Numbered from the stretch's first letter, positions 10,654 to 22,690 are shown. The stretch is 64,000 nucleotides of DNA from Larix kaempferi (GCA_027924585.1 BSBM01000361.1:66190001-66254000); one strand, 5' to 3'. Numbers and translations: made by a program. The notes: generated by a model from the sequence alone, not told the origin.

Positions 10654-12470
10654 TGATGATGATGATGATGGTGATGGTGATGGTGATGAAGATCATGGTG
10701 ATGGTGATGAAGATCATGGTGATGATGAAGATGGTGATGATGATGGACACGGTGATGAGGAACCTACAGATGACAGTGATGATGATGACAAAGACGGTGA
10801 TGATGATGGAGATGGTGATGGTGATGATGAAGATGGTGATGGTTCCGTCTCATATCCAAAAGTTGGAGATGGTGATGATGATGAAGATGGTGATGATGAT
10901 GAAGATGGTGATGATGATGAAGATGGTGACGTTGATGATGATGGTGATGGTGGTGGAGTTGATGGTGATGATGAAGAAGATGGTAATGATGATGATGAAG
11001 GTGTTGATGATGATGGCGATCGTGATCGTGATGAAGATGATGACAATGATGATGAAGATGGTGATGATGATGGACAAGGTGATGAGGGACCTACAGATCA
11101 TAATGATGATGAAGATGGTGATGATGATGACGATGGTGGTGAAGTTGATGGTGATGGTGATGGTGATGATGAAGATGGTGATGGTTCCGTCTCGCATCCA
11201 AAAGATGGAGATGGTGATGATGGCGAAGATTGTGATCATGATGAATATTGTGACGTTGATGATGATGGTGATGGTGGTGAGGTTGATGGTGATGGTGATG
11301 GTGATGGTTCCGTCTTGCATCCAAAAGATGGATATGGTGATGATGATGAAGATGGTGATGATGATGAAGATGGTGACGTTGATGATGATGGTGATGGTGG
11401 TGAAGTTGATGGTGATGGTGATGGTGATGATGAATAAGATGGTGATGATGATGAAGGCATTGATGATGATGGCAATGGTGATGAAGATGATGACAATGAT
11501 GATGAAGATGGTGATGATGATGGACACGGTGATGAGGGACCTACAGATGACAATGATGATGAAGATGGTGATGATGATGACAATGGTGATGAATTTGATG
11601 GTGATGATGGAGATGGTGATGGTTCTATCTCGCATCCAAAAGATGGAGATGGTGACGACGACGAAGATGGTGATGATGAAGATGGTGATGTTGATGATGA
11701 TGGTGATGGTGTTGAGGTTGATGGTGATGGTGATGGTGATGATGGAGATGGTGATGGTTTCGTCTCGCATCCTAAAGATGGATATGGTGATGATGACGAA
11801 GATGGTGATGATGATGACATTGATGATGATGGTGATGGTGGTGAGGTTGATGGTGATGGTTCCATCTCGCATCCAAAAGATGGAGATGGTAATGATGATG
11901 AATATGGTGATGATGATGAAGATGGTGACGTTGATGATGATGGTGATGGTGGTGAAGTTGATGGTCATGGTGATGGTGATGATGAAGAAGATGGTGATGA
12001 TGATGAATGCTTTGATGATGATGGCGATGGTGATGAAGATGATGATGAAGATGATGAAGATGGTGATGATGATGGACACGGTGATGAGGGACCTAGAGAT
12101 GACAATGATGATGAAGATGGTGATGATGATGGAGATGGTGATGAGGGACCTAGAGATGACAATGATGATGAAGATGGTGATGAGGGACCTAGATTTGACA
12201 ATGATGATGAATATGGTGATGATGATGAAGGCATTGATGATGATGGTGATGGTGATGAAGATGATGATGATGATGATGATGATCAAGATGATGATGATGA
12301 TGGAGATGTTGATGATGATGAAGATGATGATGATGTTGATGATGATATGATGAAGATGATGAAGATGTTGATGAGGAACCTAGAGATCACAATGATGATG
12401 AAGATGGTGATGATGATGATGATGGTGATGATGATGAATACGTTGATGATGATGAAGATGGTGATGTACA
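10654..12470. repeat. 1.8-kb GAT/GGTGAT microsatellite with higher-order pattern
   Basis: Runs of GATGATGATGAAGATGGTGATG make up almost all of this tract. Two kinds of interruption recur. One is a piece of satellite A in reverse orientation, TTCCGTCTCGCATCCAAAAG and variants, at about 10843, 11185, 11308, 11623, 11759 and 11860. The other is GACACGGTGATGAGGGACCT, for example at about 11523 and 12075. Spacing of the first is irregular (101-342 bp), so the amplified unit is variable. Long reading frames here (poly-Met/Val, Asp/Gly, Ile/Thr) are compositional. Confidence 0.
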
Positions 12471-13200
12471 TTGCATATTAATGGTGTGGCTTGGTCTAAA
12501 GCATTCACATGAGTCATGAGTGACGTAGGTCTAAAACAACTTATTTTGTGGAGTGGTGTTGCATTTTGAAGTTCCCTTGGTCATTGTGTTCTAGTTGCAT
12601 TGTTGGTTTTGGCTATTTGTTCCCAATGCTAGGAGTTTTTCCTTTTTTTTTTCTTTAACTTGTGTGCAGAGCTCTAGGCATTCTTCTAAAATTTTCCCAA
12701 TCTATCTATCCAAGTTCATTCTACCTTCATTAATGAGTTTTGACCTCAAATTTCAATCTTCTTCTATGGTCATGTATTATTTATCTCGGGGAATTTATTT
12801 ATATCCAATGTATTTGACTCTAAGAACCTCTCATGTGTGATTATAAAAAAATCAAGATTCCCTCAACCCCCAAACATGCCCTTTCAAATATTTTTTTATC
12901 TTTGAGTGTGGTATGGGTGCCAACATGAGGTTTTGTCTACTAAGGATGGATCTTGGCGTCTTGACCATGGTTGGGGTGATGACAATGAGGTTCATATGAC
13001 TCCAATGAATCTTCCATGGATCATGGGGTAAAATGATCTCTCAAGTATTATTGCATGTGAACTTGCACATACCAAGCTACAACAAATATTTCACAGGAGT
13101 GGATTTGTCTATGTGAATAGATAAGTGAAAATATTTTAGCAACAAGACCTATCAATTTTAACTTGGAAGTATGGGAAATGTTCAAAGTGGGATTGAGAGG
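12471..13200. other. Gene-free spacer
   Basis: Ordinary AT-rich sequence after the microsatellite. The 81-aa ORF at 12595-12840 has no recognisable motif and I do not call it. Confidence 0.
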
Positions 13201-14310
13201 CTTGATGGTGATTATAGTAGTGGGCATGGTATTGGTGAGAATGATGTCATGATAGTGGAATTAAACATTAATATGGTGACCCTAGAGCTTGGATCCTAGC
13301 CTGATAACACGAGAGCCTAGCCTAAAAACCCTTGTTGGTAGCGTAAACCCTAGTTTGCATTCTAATCACAGTGAAACCCTATTATGTAGCTTAAGATCTA
13401 GCCCTAAATTATAATACATGTAAAGATTAAATCATTTTCATTGTACATATATATTCATGTGCATACATTTGAGTCCAAATCACTATACACATATATGCAT
13501 AGTTTGTCATCTATATAGCAAGGGTGCATACAACTAGAAAACCGTTGTACCTCGCACCGGATACCTAATTTAGAAACCTAATGGTTTGAAATTGGTTGCA
13601 CCATGAATATTTTTATATGGTGGATATGCACACCTATGGAAACCTTCTCAATGGATGGAAAACCTAATATTATCATAACATTAGTAAGGCTTAGTCCAAC
13701 ATGTATTAATGCTTACATGTTCTAGTGTTGATGACGCACTAATGGATGCAAGCAACTTGATGGTGATTGTAGTAGTGGGCATGGTATTGGTGAGAATGAT
13801 GTCATGATAGTGGAATTAAACAATAAGATGGTGACCTTATAGCTTGGATCCTAGCCTAGAAACATGAGAGCCTAGCCTAAAAATCCTAGTTGGTAGCATA
13901 AACCCTAGTTTGTATTCTAATCACAATGAAACCCTATTATGTAGCCTAAGATCTATCCCTAAATTATAATACATGTAAAGATTAAATCATTTTCATTGTA
14001 CATATATATTCATGTGCATACATTTGAATCCAAATCACTATACACATATATGCATAGTTTCTCATCTATATAGCAAGGGTGCATACAACTAGAAAACCGT
14101 TGTACCTAGCACCGAATACCTAATTTAGAAACCTAATGGTTTGAAACTGAATGTGCCATGAAGATTTTTATATGGTGGATACGCACACCTATGGTAACCT
14201 TCTCAATGGATGGAAAACCTAATATTATCATAACATTAGTAAGGCTTATTCCAACATGTAGTAATGCTTAAATGTTCTTGTGTTGATGATGCACTAATGG
14301 GTGCATGCAA
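13201..14310. repeat. 555-bp tandem duplication
   Basis: Copy 1 is 13201-13755 and copy 2 is 13756-14310. Both start CTTGATGGTGATT and end with the GATGCACTAATGG-type word (GATGACGC... in copy 1). The next bases after 14310 repeat CTTGATG. Copies share long near-identical stretches with scattered substitutions. The unit contains AACCCTAGTTTG and CCTAGCCTA words but no coding frame. Confidence 0.
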
Positions 14311-15479
14311 CTTGATGAGGGTGTATTTGTGACTCCATTGATGTAATGAACTTTTCCTAAATGTCTTTAACAAGTGTCTGAGTGTCCAATAGATGAATTA
14401 TGATGTCCTAATACCCCTCTATCCCTTCCAGACAAAATTCAATAGCATTTGGGGTATTGGGGTAACAAGTTGGTGTGTTGAGGTGGATATAGCCTAAAAA
14501 ATACACCTCATAGTAGTCATTCATTGTAATGTCAAATATACATGTGTTTAAGTCAACGTGTCTACATAAAATTAGATCGCTATCACATAATGATAAATTA
14601 AGGAAGTCCTAATTGTAAATGGTAGTGGATGTGATGGTCATCAAATCAAAGGTGGCTATATCCGTGAGTGAGAATTAAGGAGCTAGCTATACATCATGCT
14701 CAAGGTTGTCCTATTTGTATGGTGACAATTGATTAAAAAATGATTCCATAACTTGGTTATTAATTTGTTGCATGATGTTAAGTGGACAAAATGGTCAAAA
14801 TAAATACTAGTGACGACATTTCATTATGTAGAGTATGGACATTTTGGATCTCATTATGTAGAGCTATTCAAAATCATGTTGGATCTCATTTTAACCTTTT
14901 GATGACAATGGACATTTTCTATTTTTATGTATTCTTTTCCTTGTACTCAAGTTCCCAATATATATCTTATGTGCCATGAGGTGTGATTTGTCCATCCATT
15001 TATTCCGTTTGTTTTTAGATTAATTCTCACACGTGATTTTGTTTGAGTTAGCCTATGTTTACAATGTTTTCTTAACATAGATACCATTAGAAGATTTTGC
15101 ATGTGGAAAGATAAACCAAGCTGAACTATGATATCCAAATTCTCTTCTAAGATCTAGGTAAAACCCAAATTTACACAACATCACATCATGATACACACAA
15201 CATGAGACAACCACATTAGACAACGAGATATATAAATCACATAACTGAAAATCCATGTACATCGAGGCTAGAAAACTCATCCAAACATATACAATTTCTG
15301 GCAAATAGTGGAACATGGTTCCCAATGTACGTACAATGGCAACTAGTTCCCTACACAAAATGTGACAACTCATGCCGTAGATACAAAATACATGGCAACT
15401 CGTGTCATAGATACAAAGTACATCAAAACTGGTGCACAAAAGTGTCACATTGTGGCTAATGTACATAACACATGGTGTG
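14311..15479. other. Gene-free spacer downstream of the six-exon pseudogene
   Basis: AT-rich, no supported gene. A 154-aa minus-strand ORF (15059-15523) overlaps the last exon of the neighbouring pseudogene in another frame and is rejected. Confidence 0.
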
Positions 15480-18022
15480 TCACGCATTGTGACCACCGCC
15501 ATCACTCCCAGGCACAGATCCAAAGTCGATCTTCCTACTCTTCGAGCTACCGGTGCCTCGGGTCTTGCTCCATCTCTCTAGGCTCTGGAACAAATGATAT
15601 AAGATACCGTCATTTTCAAGCATTTGCAACATTTACCACATTTATAAAACAAATGTAGAATTTGAATCTTAAATAAATCACCTCTGACGTGAGTGGGAAA
15701 CATTGGACAGGTGTCCTGGATATGTGGAACCTCTCAGCAATTCCAACCTACAACATTTACAACAATCATTTCATTGAAAAGTAATAATTGCTTAAATTAA
15801 TTTTTGTTAATGCATCAAAATATTTTCATAAATTAGCTTGATTCTCACCATGAACACCTCCGACGATGGACATGGCTGGGCTTCTGGGCTAGCAGGTCTA
15901 GCAGATGGCCGAACAACTAGCTCCAATGCAGTGATGGGGGGGGGGGGGTGTAGATGTAGTGGCAGCCACTATAGGTGCAACCACTGGAGATACTGATGAG
16001 GGTACTGGAAGAGTAGATGCCACAATAGTGGCGGGAAGTGGGGATGATATGGTGGAAGAACACACGATGGTATGGGGTGGAGGAGGATGTCGTGGACGAT
16101 GAACCCCTGCTGGTTGTACAATAGAGAGTATCAAACGAAAAGGGCTAGGGGGGATGTTGAGGGATGGTGCATGGGAGGGAAGTCCTGCATGGAGGGGGGA
16201 GGATGGACAAATGGGAGGTTTTGGACAAAGAGGGGTAGGTGGAAAGAAGGGGGGGCGTGGATGAATGGGGGAGGATGGATAGACATGGGGGAGTGGATAA
16301 ATTGGGGAGGATGCATATACGGGGGGGCGTGGACGAGTGAAGGATGGATGGAGGGGGGAGTATGGCCGGGGAAGGGGGGATGGATGGAAGGGAGGGGTTG
16401 GATGGAGGGAGGGGTCTAGATGGAAGCAAGGGAGGGGACTCATGTGAGGGGGTGGAAACACAGGACTAAAATGGGAACCTCCAGCTCTTGGTGGCACCTA
16501 CATATACATTTGTAATATCACAATTTAGTAAACAAACAATAAATTAAACCATTGTAAGTCGTAACAACTCAAATTAAAAGAATGCTTATAACTACACATT
16601 GTACCTATGTATATGGTGATGTGCCAATCCCTAGCGGGGGTGGTTGATCACCGTAGTCATGGAACACCTGTGGACAACAAAATGCATGCATGTTATGAAC
16701 ATGTTAAACAAGTCATTATCTAGGCAATCAAGATATTCAAAAACATTGTATGAACTATCAATGTGTATGCCATAAATATAAATACTTGAGTAATATAAAT
16801 CACATAAGTAACAACAATATTGTGTCAGGTACTGAAAATACCTCTGTGTGGGGTGCCGCAATTTCAACTGCAGCTTCCATTGCTGCATCCAGGTTGGGAG
16901 ATCCTACGTTCTCCCATCTTGGTGTATCAACTCTGGATAACTGTACATTGAAATAATAATTTAAGTCAAACAAAAATATTTTAAAAATACTTTGCAAGTT
17001 ATCAAGTGATGATTGAAAACACATTAAAAAAATTGCTGACCTGATCCAGATAACAGCCCTCGATCGGGCCAGGGCAAGTGTGCCCGCAATGGGGACAAAG
17101 ATGTGGAATTTCCCCCATCGAACTGGAATTCCCAGCATAGCTACCACCGGTCACGGGTATATCCTGGCCTTGTCATGAAGGCCCTGCACCTGGATCTCTA
17201 TCATGGTCAACCGACCTCTCCACTGTAGTTGCTATTACAAAGGAGGTGTTTCTGAGGAGTCCACATGCAACATCCTCATTGCCACCTCGATCTGATCAAG
17301 CTTGTGGGGAAACTGAGGTTGCTGGGGAGAGGGGTTGGGGTCGCACCTCAGAGCTGGTGGACATCTCAGTAGGTTCCTCCTGGCAGCAGGTCGATCTTGG
17401 GCAGAGCCACGCCCAACACCATGGAGCTCGGTTATGTCAAAATAGCTGACATGTAAACCGAGGCAAAACTCATCCCACAGTTGGCGAAGGAAGTACTGTG
17501 GAACCTCCCTATTATTACAGGGAGGTTTATCGTACACCATGAACCACCTCCTCATTCAATTGTCCCTCCACGGTTGGTAATGACACCAATCCATGCAGAC
17601 GCTTTGTAATGTTCGGTGGTTGGTTTTTTTTGGATCGGTGAACATACTATATAATTGGGCTTTTGTAATGTTCAAATCTTTTATTGCTTCCTTGGAGATG
17701 CCCGTGAAGTAGTACTCCCGCATCCGAGCTCTAAATTGAGTCATGTCGGTCAATTATTGGTGTGCATGGATGAGGGAGTCAATTGAGTTCTCAATTGACA
17801 TGGCAAGAGACAATCGAGATGGTTCCCCCGATTTTCTAAGTTCGCGAGTGTGCACTTGCATTTCATTTACATAATGGTTAAGGTCATCTTATTCAAAATT
17901 GGGTTGGGCTTTTGGTTTTGTTCGGCATTTGGATTGTGTTCACGGTTTTCTTCGGCATTGGGTCCAAGGTTTGGGTTTTCTTGTGTTCCACCAAACTCGG
18001 GGTTAACATCTTGTTCACTCAT
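15480..18022 (-). pseudogene. Six-exon pseudogene of unknown family
   Basis: Exons on the minus strand: 18022-17041, 16940-16842, 16667-16605, 16497-15849, 15747-15682, 15584-15480. All five introns (97-174 bp) are GT-AG, and nearly every junction keeps reading phase 0. The ATG at 18022 starts MSEQDVNPEFGG. Exon 1 carries REYYFTGISKEAIKDLNITK, WFMVYDKPPCNN, QLWDEFC and ELHGVGRG, and ends in CPHCGHTC and GCYLDQ, a possible zinc site. Exon 4 encodes about 170 residues of Pro-rich repeats. Exon 6 ends SDGGGHNA and TGA. Damage: a frameshift near 17890, another near 17390, stops at 17754-17756, 17556-17558, 17296-17298, 17173-17175 and 16605-16607 (all CAA, CGA or CAG to stop by one C-to-T), and a length change in the C tract near 15940. 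Coding length is about 1.96 kb. I do not recognise the family; it may be a host gene copy or an accessory ORF of a DNA transposon. Confidence 0.
16072..16440. repeat. Purine-rich GGA/GGG tract inside the proline-rich exon
   Basis: The plus strand is almost pure A and G, with GGGGGGAGGATGG-like words; the coding minus strand reads as Pro-Ser-His-Ile repeats. A G tract at about 15940-15950 shifts the frame between the Pro-rich part and the tail of the exon. Long purine tracts of this kind can form triplex DNA; whether this one does is unknown. Confidence 0.
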
Positions 18023-18199
18023 TGTCTCAGTTTACAATCAGCAATAGAAAATTGGTTCATTGTTTTCAAAATTTGGGAATTATTTACAATTAAATAAAAA
18101 AAAAAAAATTGACACAAATAATGAATAAAATGAAAAAAAAGTGATATTTACCTATTAATCAAAGTGTTGATGATTTTTTGGGTGTTGTTGGGTGGTTTT

Positions 18200-18480
18200 G
18201 GAGTCGATTTGGCCTCCTTTGGTGGTTGAATCGACGCACACGCAGAGGAGGAGGACACGCTCGGCCAAATGGAACAATGGGGAAATTGTGCTCTGTTTTT
18301 TTTTTAACAGAGACACGTGCACGCCACTGTTCCGCGCACGCGCCATCCACGCACACTTGCGTCGGTTCGGTACCGAACCTAGCGGCACGTGCGCGCTGCC
18401 TTAGGTGCGTACGTGTCATTTTTTTTTCCGCTAGCCCTATTGCAACGAAAATGGGGACCATCTTCGTGCGCCCGCCCCTA
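18200..18480. promoter_or_regulatory. CpG-rich patch upstream of the six-exon pseudogene
   Basis: This short stretch has many CG and CACGTG/CGCGC words (for example around 18310-18420) inside strongly AT-rich DNA. It lies 180-460 bp upstream of the ATG at 18022 on the minus strand, where a 5' region would be expected. Surviving CpG in a region where coding CpGs have decayed suggests it was unmethylated for longer, or inserted later. A role as promoter is inference. Overlapping ORFs on both strands are not called. Confidence 0.
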
Positions 18481-20059
18481 TGTTATTCTCACATTATGGG
18501 TTTATAATTTATTGATTTAGTTTTATGAAGTTAGTTGCAAGTACTCATTTTGGAATGGAGGAGGATTTTATTCAATTTAGTCTTTATGTTGATAATTGAT
18601 TGTCATTGATGTTAGCATTACATGTAAATTCACAGAGATGACCTGTACTTTGGATTTTTAATGATGATTTTGTAGATGTGATTTGGAGTTGATATATATT
18701 GAGCCTTGTACATCTCAATCAGATATGATTCTTGAGAGATTTAATGATGGTGTTGATGTTTTTTTTGTTTGATTTATAAGTTGTTGATGCATAGTAGGAT
18801 TCCATTCTTTGTAGGGGTGAGCTCTGTATGCAACATTAGTTCCTACATAGATGGAGATTACATGGGATTGTACCTATGTATTCAAGTAGGATGGATTGAT
18901 GGCCATAGAACATTCCAAGCATGTCGGGTAGATGAGGAATTTACTAGTTTTCGGGAGGATGCACCATCCAAAATGCACACGGGGAGTGGTAGCAAGAGAC
19001 ATGGATGAGGATAGTGGCTACTAGTAGTAGAAGTTTAGGAAATTCTTGTATTAACTTTTAGATGGGTGACCTACAACAAGATGAATGTGTATAGTAAAAG
19101 CAAAAGATAGAAGATTAATGATTTGCATATACATATACATCTAAAGATTGTTTATGTTGAATTGAGTTCAAGATTGTTGCAAACAACCCAATTTGATTTG
19201 CAGATGTACTTTCCTCAAGGGAAACAAAGATAGAGATGACAAGTTGTTGGTGCCCTATTTGGGGTTTACTTGTGACAAAATATTATTGAAAACATTAAAA
19301 TTATGTAATGACTTGTATCTTTGACTTTATGACTTATAAATAGAGATCTTTTCTTATTGATGGTGTATCATTAAGCATTTAAATTAAAAGGGATTTCTTA
19401 GACATAACAAAAGGTTAGTTGATTAGGAGGTATGTGTGGCATCTATTATTCTTCTCTTTAGATTGTAATATATTAGGTTTTTGAATGATCTTTCCATCTT
19501 TTCCCACTCACATCAAGGCATACTTCTTGTACAATTTTCTTTATCATAAATAATGAATCTAAATTCTCTTACATTCTTATGCATTGTCTTCATTGTATCA
19601 TGATTATTGATAGTTGTTTATCTCATCCTTTTTGTTGGCACTAGAACAACAAGAATTTGCACCAGGAATAGTGTGATCCCTTCTCCCTTTGGTTGGGTGT
19701 AGGGAATTACGGTGGGTGGAAAAATCGTTGTAAAATAACATGTGGTAAAAAAAAATTGTATGTGTCATATTGGTGTGCAACCAGATGGAAAATCATATGG
19801 TAGAAATTTGATTGCAAAATATTCTAATTATTGTATGTAAGAACACAAGAAGATGAAGATGCCAATGCTTGTTAAACATAAAGGTACTATTCTGTATGAA
19901 TATGTGTCATACTTTCTATTTTTTTTAGCAAATAAAATTGTAAAATTGATAGGTTTTTATAATATAAGATATATTCATATTTACTTTGAAATTTTCAAAC
20001 ATTTCTTTACTTTTTACTTTTATTATTATTTTTTAAATTGTTATCTAATATCTTAGATC
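18481..20059. other. Gene-free AT-rich stretch
   Basis: No supported gene. The ORF at 18769-19008 (79 aa) has no known motif. The rest is simple AT-rich sequence. Confidence 0.
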
Positions 20060-20131
20060 TAATTTATATATTTGCATTATGTCATTAAAAATTTATAAAA
20101 AATTAAATATTATGCTTGTGCCACAATGTTG

Positions 20132-20165
<34 letters not shown>

Positions 20166-20345
20166 TATGTCATTAAAAATTATAAAAAATAATATTAAAT
20201 GAGTATTGTGCTTGTGCCACAATGTTGTTATCTAATATCTCAAACATTCTAATTTATATATTTGCACTATGTCATTAAAAATGATAGAAAATGATATTAA
20301 ATGATTATTGTGCTTGTGCAACAATGTTTTTGTGTATTTTTTTTT
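20060..20345. repeat. AT-rich short tandem repeat with (TA)n
   Basis: The word GTCATTAAAAAT recurs at about 20081, 20169 and 20271, followed each time by a TGTGCTTGTGCCACAATGTT-like word, giving units of roughly 90-100 bp. The first unit contains a pure TA run at about 20134-20164. 20346-20907 is further AT-rich sequence without features. Confidence 0.
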
Positions 20346-20907
20346 AATATTTGCTAATAATTTCTAATATATGAAATGTAATGATTTCTATATATAATTT
20401 TTATATTTTTTACTAATAAATAATATTTTTAATTATTACTTAAAATAATTTACTAGCACTTTTTTTTTAGTATTTTAATTTATAATATAAATGAAAACAA
20501 AAACCTTTTGCAAGAAAACATTCTAGGAGTGAATTATGACTTTTATTTTTATTTTTTAAGTCATAAATTTGTATTTTTGTTTATTTTAATTTAAGAAAAG
20601 TGTGTATCTTACATTTATACATACATATACAATTACAATAAAAAAATGTTGAAACTATAAATAAAGAGAGAGTTTATTCCGAGAGTAATTTAATGGTTAA
20701 AGGTCCAAATTTTGTTTTGTAGAATTGGTGGGTGTTCAAACCTATGGAACATGAAACTCCATAAAAAAATGTAGGAAGTGAGATTGTTTATATTTCAAGT
20801 TAACATTTTTTAATGAGACATATCTTTTGATGGAGACTTTGAAATCTAACTCTTGGTGAAAAATTATGTGATTTTAACTCTGAGTTGAGAGTTGGCATAC
20901 TCGAGAT

Positions 20908-21465
20908 TGTTGGCTTTGTAGTTACTCATTTTGCTAGTGTGATAAAGAGACATATTGCATGTAGTATTGTTGCATTGTGTTGGCACAGTGATAGATAATT
21001 ACTGCGTGCATAATGTATTATATAGGAATGCACAATGATATGTTAATTAAGCATTAGTCAAGTGCAATTAATGTTTGATCACTACCATCTATTTTGTATT
21101 TAAGGGAAGAGGCAGTTACAAAAGGAAAGTAGTTGTTGTTGGGATTGTAGGGATGAAAGAATAGAGATTTAGATTGTATGGATTTCGTGAAGAGATGAAT
21201 TTATGGGTATTTCTACGGAATAAAGATGATGGGATAGTGGCCTATTTCCCCATGTGTTTTACAACTTTTTGTGTTATGAATGTGGATTTGTTGTGAATTA
21301 AAGATGATAGATTATTGTGTTAAATTCTGAACTACAATATGTTCTAGTAAGTCTTATGAGAGTCTTGGGGGAGAACCTATTCATTTTTGAATGTTTAATA
21401 TGGCAATTTTCATGAAGTTAAATTGTTGGTCCCATATTTTGAGCCTCAAGTCTAAAATTGTCTCA
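20908..21465 (+). repeat. 5' LTR of old Athila/Tat-like gypsy element
   Basis: Begins TGTTGG and ends CTCA. It matches 31513-32088 along its length in the same orientation, with many substitutions and small gaps. Shared landmarks include GGAATGCACAAT, CCCCATGTGTTTTACAA and TTTTGAGCCTC. A primer-site-like word follows at 21471. I found no matching target duplication outside the two LTRs, which fits an old or rearranged element. Confidence 0.
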
Positions 21466-21470
21466 AGAAT

Positions 21471-21490
21471 TGGTTCCGTTGTTGGGATAG
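21471..21490 (+). other. Probable primer-binding site, tRNA-Asp type, decayed
   Basis: TGGTTCCGTTGTTGGGATAG lies five bases after the LTR. Athila/Tat elements commonly use TGGCGCCGTTGCCGGGGA. The differences here are mostly C-to-T changes. This supports the LTR call and its plus orientation. Confidence 0.
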
Positions 21491-21629
21491 AAAATAGTTA
21501 GGATTTTCATGAAGAAATAAGGACATGACATGGACGCCATCAAGGAAGGAGATATAAAACTAGCTATCTAGAAAAGAGGACGATTTAGTGCAACAAGAAA
21601 CTAGGAACCTGCGAAACGATCCCCAAATA

Positions 21630-22016
21630 TGGAAGCAAAGGTACATTTACTCTGATTTGCGTGAATTTTTCTTTGATAAGTTTCCCTATTTATTATATGA
21701 ATGGATAGAAAGACAAATGGAAATAAACACTGTATGGTCATTTCTAGAACCAATAGTTTAGGATCAAGAAACGATTGATATACTAAAAATCCTAGACAGT
21801 AAGTGGAGTAGGGCTATTGACTTTTGGTTTGAAAGGGAAAAAGAAGGATACATAGTAGAGTTTTCCATCGAATGTAGCAAGGCATTTAGTTGCACAGAAA
21901 TAAAGTTTGAATTTGGTCCTAAAGGTAGATTACTTATGGAGATCCCACTTTGGATCAAGATGTTATTCATTGAAAAAGGATTAATGCACATGGAACCTAA
22001 TAGGTTTGAAGCATAA
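21630..22016 (+). pseudogene. Decayed gag-like ORF of the Athila/Tat-like element
   Basis: A readable plus frame follows the primer site: REFFFDKFPYLLYEWIERQ, then a stop, then WSRAIDFWFEREKEGYIVEF and GRLLMEIPLWIKMLF, ending in a stop at about 22016. This is the position of the 5' ORF in a gypsy element. I cannot match it to a defined domain, and the stop near 21759 shows decay. Confidence 0.
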
Positions 22017-22134
22017 AACCCTTGCCTCATGGGGGGTTGAGGAAGGAAAAGCCAGGGTGATGGAATAGAAAGGAAACAAAGTATGGATCCATACAAGTAG
22101 AAAAGAAAAAGAGAAGAAAGGAATTAGAAAAGGA

Positions 22135-22690
22135 GAATAAAGGAACGGTTGGTGTGTTTTTCAATCCAAATTGCATCACATTATAAGCAAAGGATCCCCA
22201 TTATGTAGTGAATGTGGTATTCTTCTTATATTCTTCAATGATCCTAACCTAATGGTATCTTGAGAATCCATCAATGAAGGAGTATGTATCATTTCCCACC
22301 ACTTGGTCTAACACTTCGTCACTAAACAGTGTCGGGAATGGATCATGAACACAAGCAACATTCAGGATGCAATAGTCAACACAAATGCAGATGTCCTCTA
22401 TATATTTATTGATCTATATCACAATGGGGTCGATCCACTCTGATTCATCTACTAGAAAAATAAATCATGCACTTAGTATGCGATCAATTTCTTTCTTCAC
22501 CTTTTGTTTCACTTAGGGGTTTAGTCTATATGGGTGGTTCTTCACAGGTTTGGCGTCAGGTTTTAGTGTAATATTCATCTCACCTAAGTCTCCTTAAATC
22601 CCTTTTAGTTTTATAAATATTTGCAGGAATATGTCATCATACTCTTTCAATAGTACAATTTACCACTTCTACAGGGCCTGAAATGGGGGA
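22135..22690 (-). pseudogene. Gypsy reverse transcriptase fragment
   Basis: Minus-strand reading gives, in order, EYDDIFLQ, MNITLKPDAKPVKNHPYRLN, KEIDRILSA, DESEWIDPIV, ICVDYCILN, DPFPTLFSDEVLDQVVGNDT, YSFIDGFSRY and FAYNVMQFGLKN. These are the successive N-terminal blocks of plant Ty3/gypsy reverse transcriptase up to the FAYxxMPFGLKN block. The YxDD box is not reached. Several in-frame stops interrupt it. Confidence 0.

Noticed and set aside
10587-12350. 587-aa ORF of Met/Val and the overlapping 310-aa Asp/Gly and 478-aa Ile/Thr ORFs
   Set aside because: They are translations of a GAT-type microsatellite in different frames; length comes from absence of stop triplets in the repeat.
18178-18507. 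109-aa plus-strand and 100-aa minus-strand ORFs
   Set aside because: Overlapping, low-complexity, in a CpG-rich non-coding patch upstream of a pseudogene.
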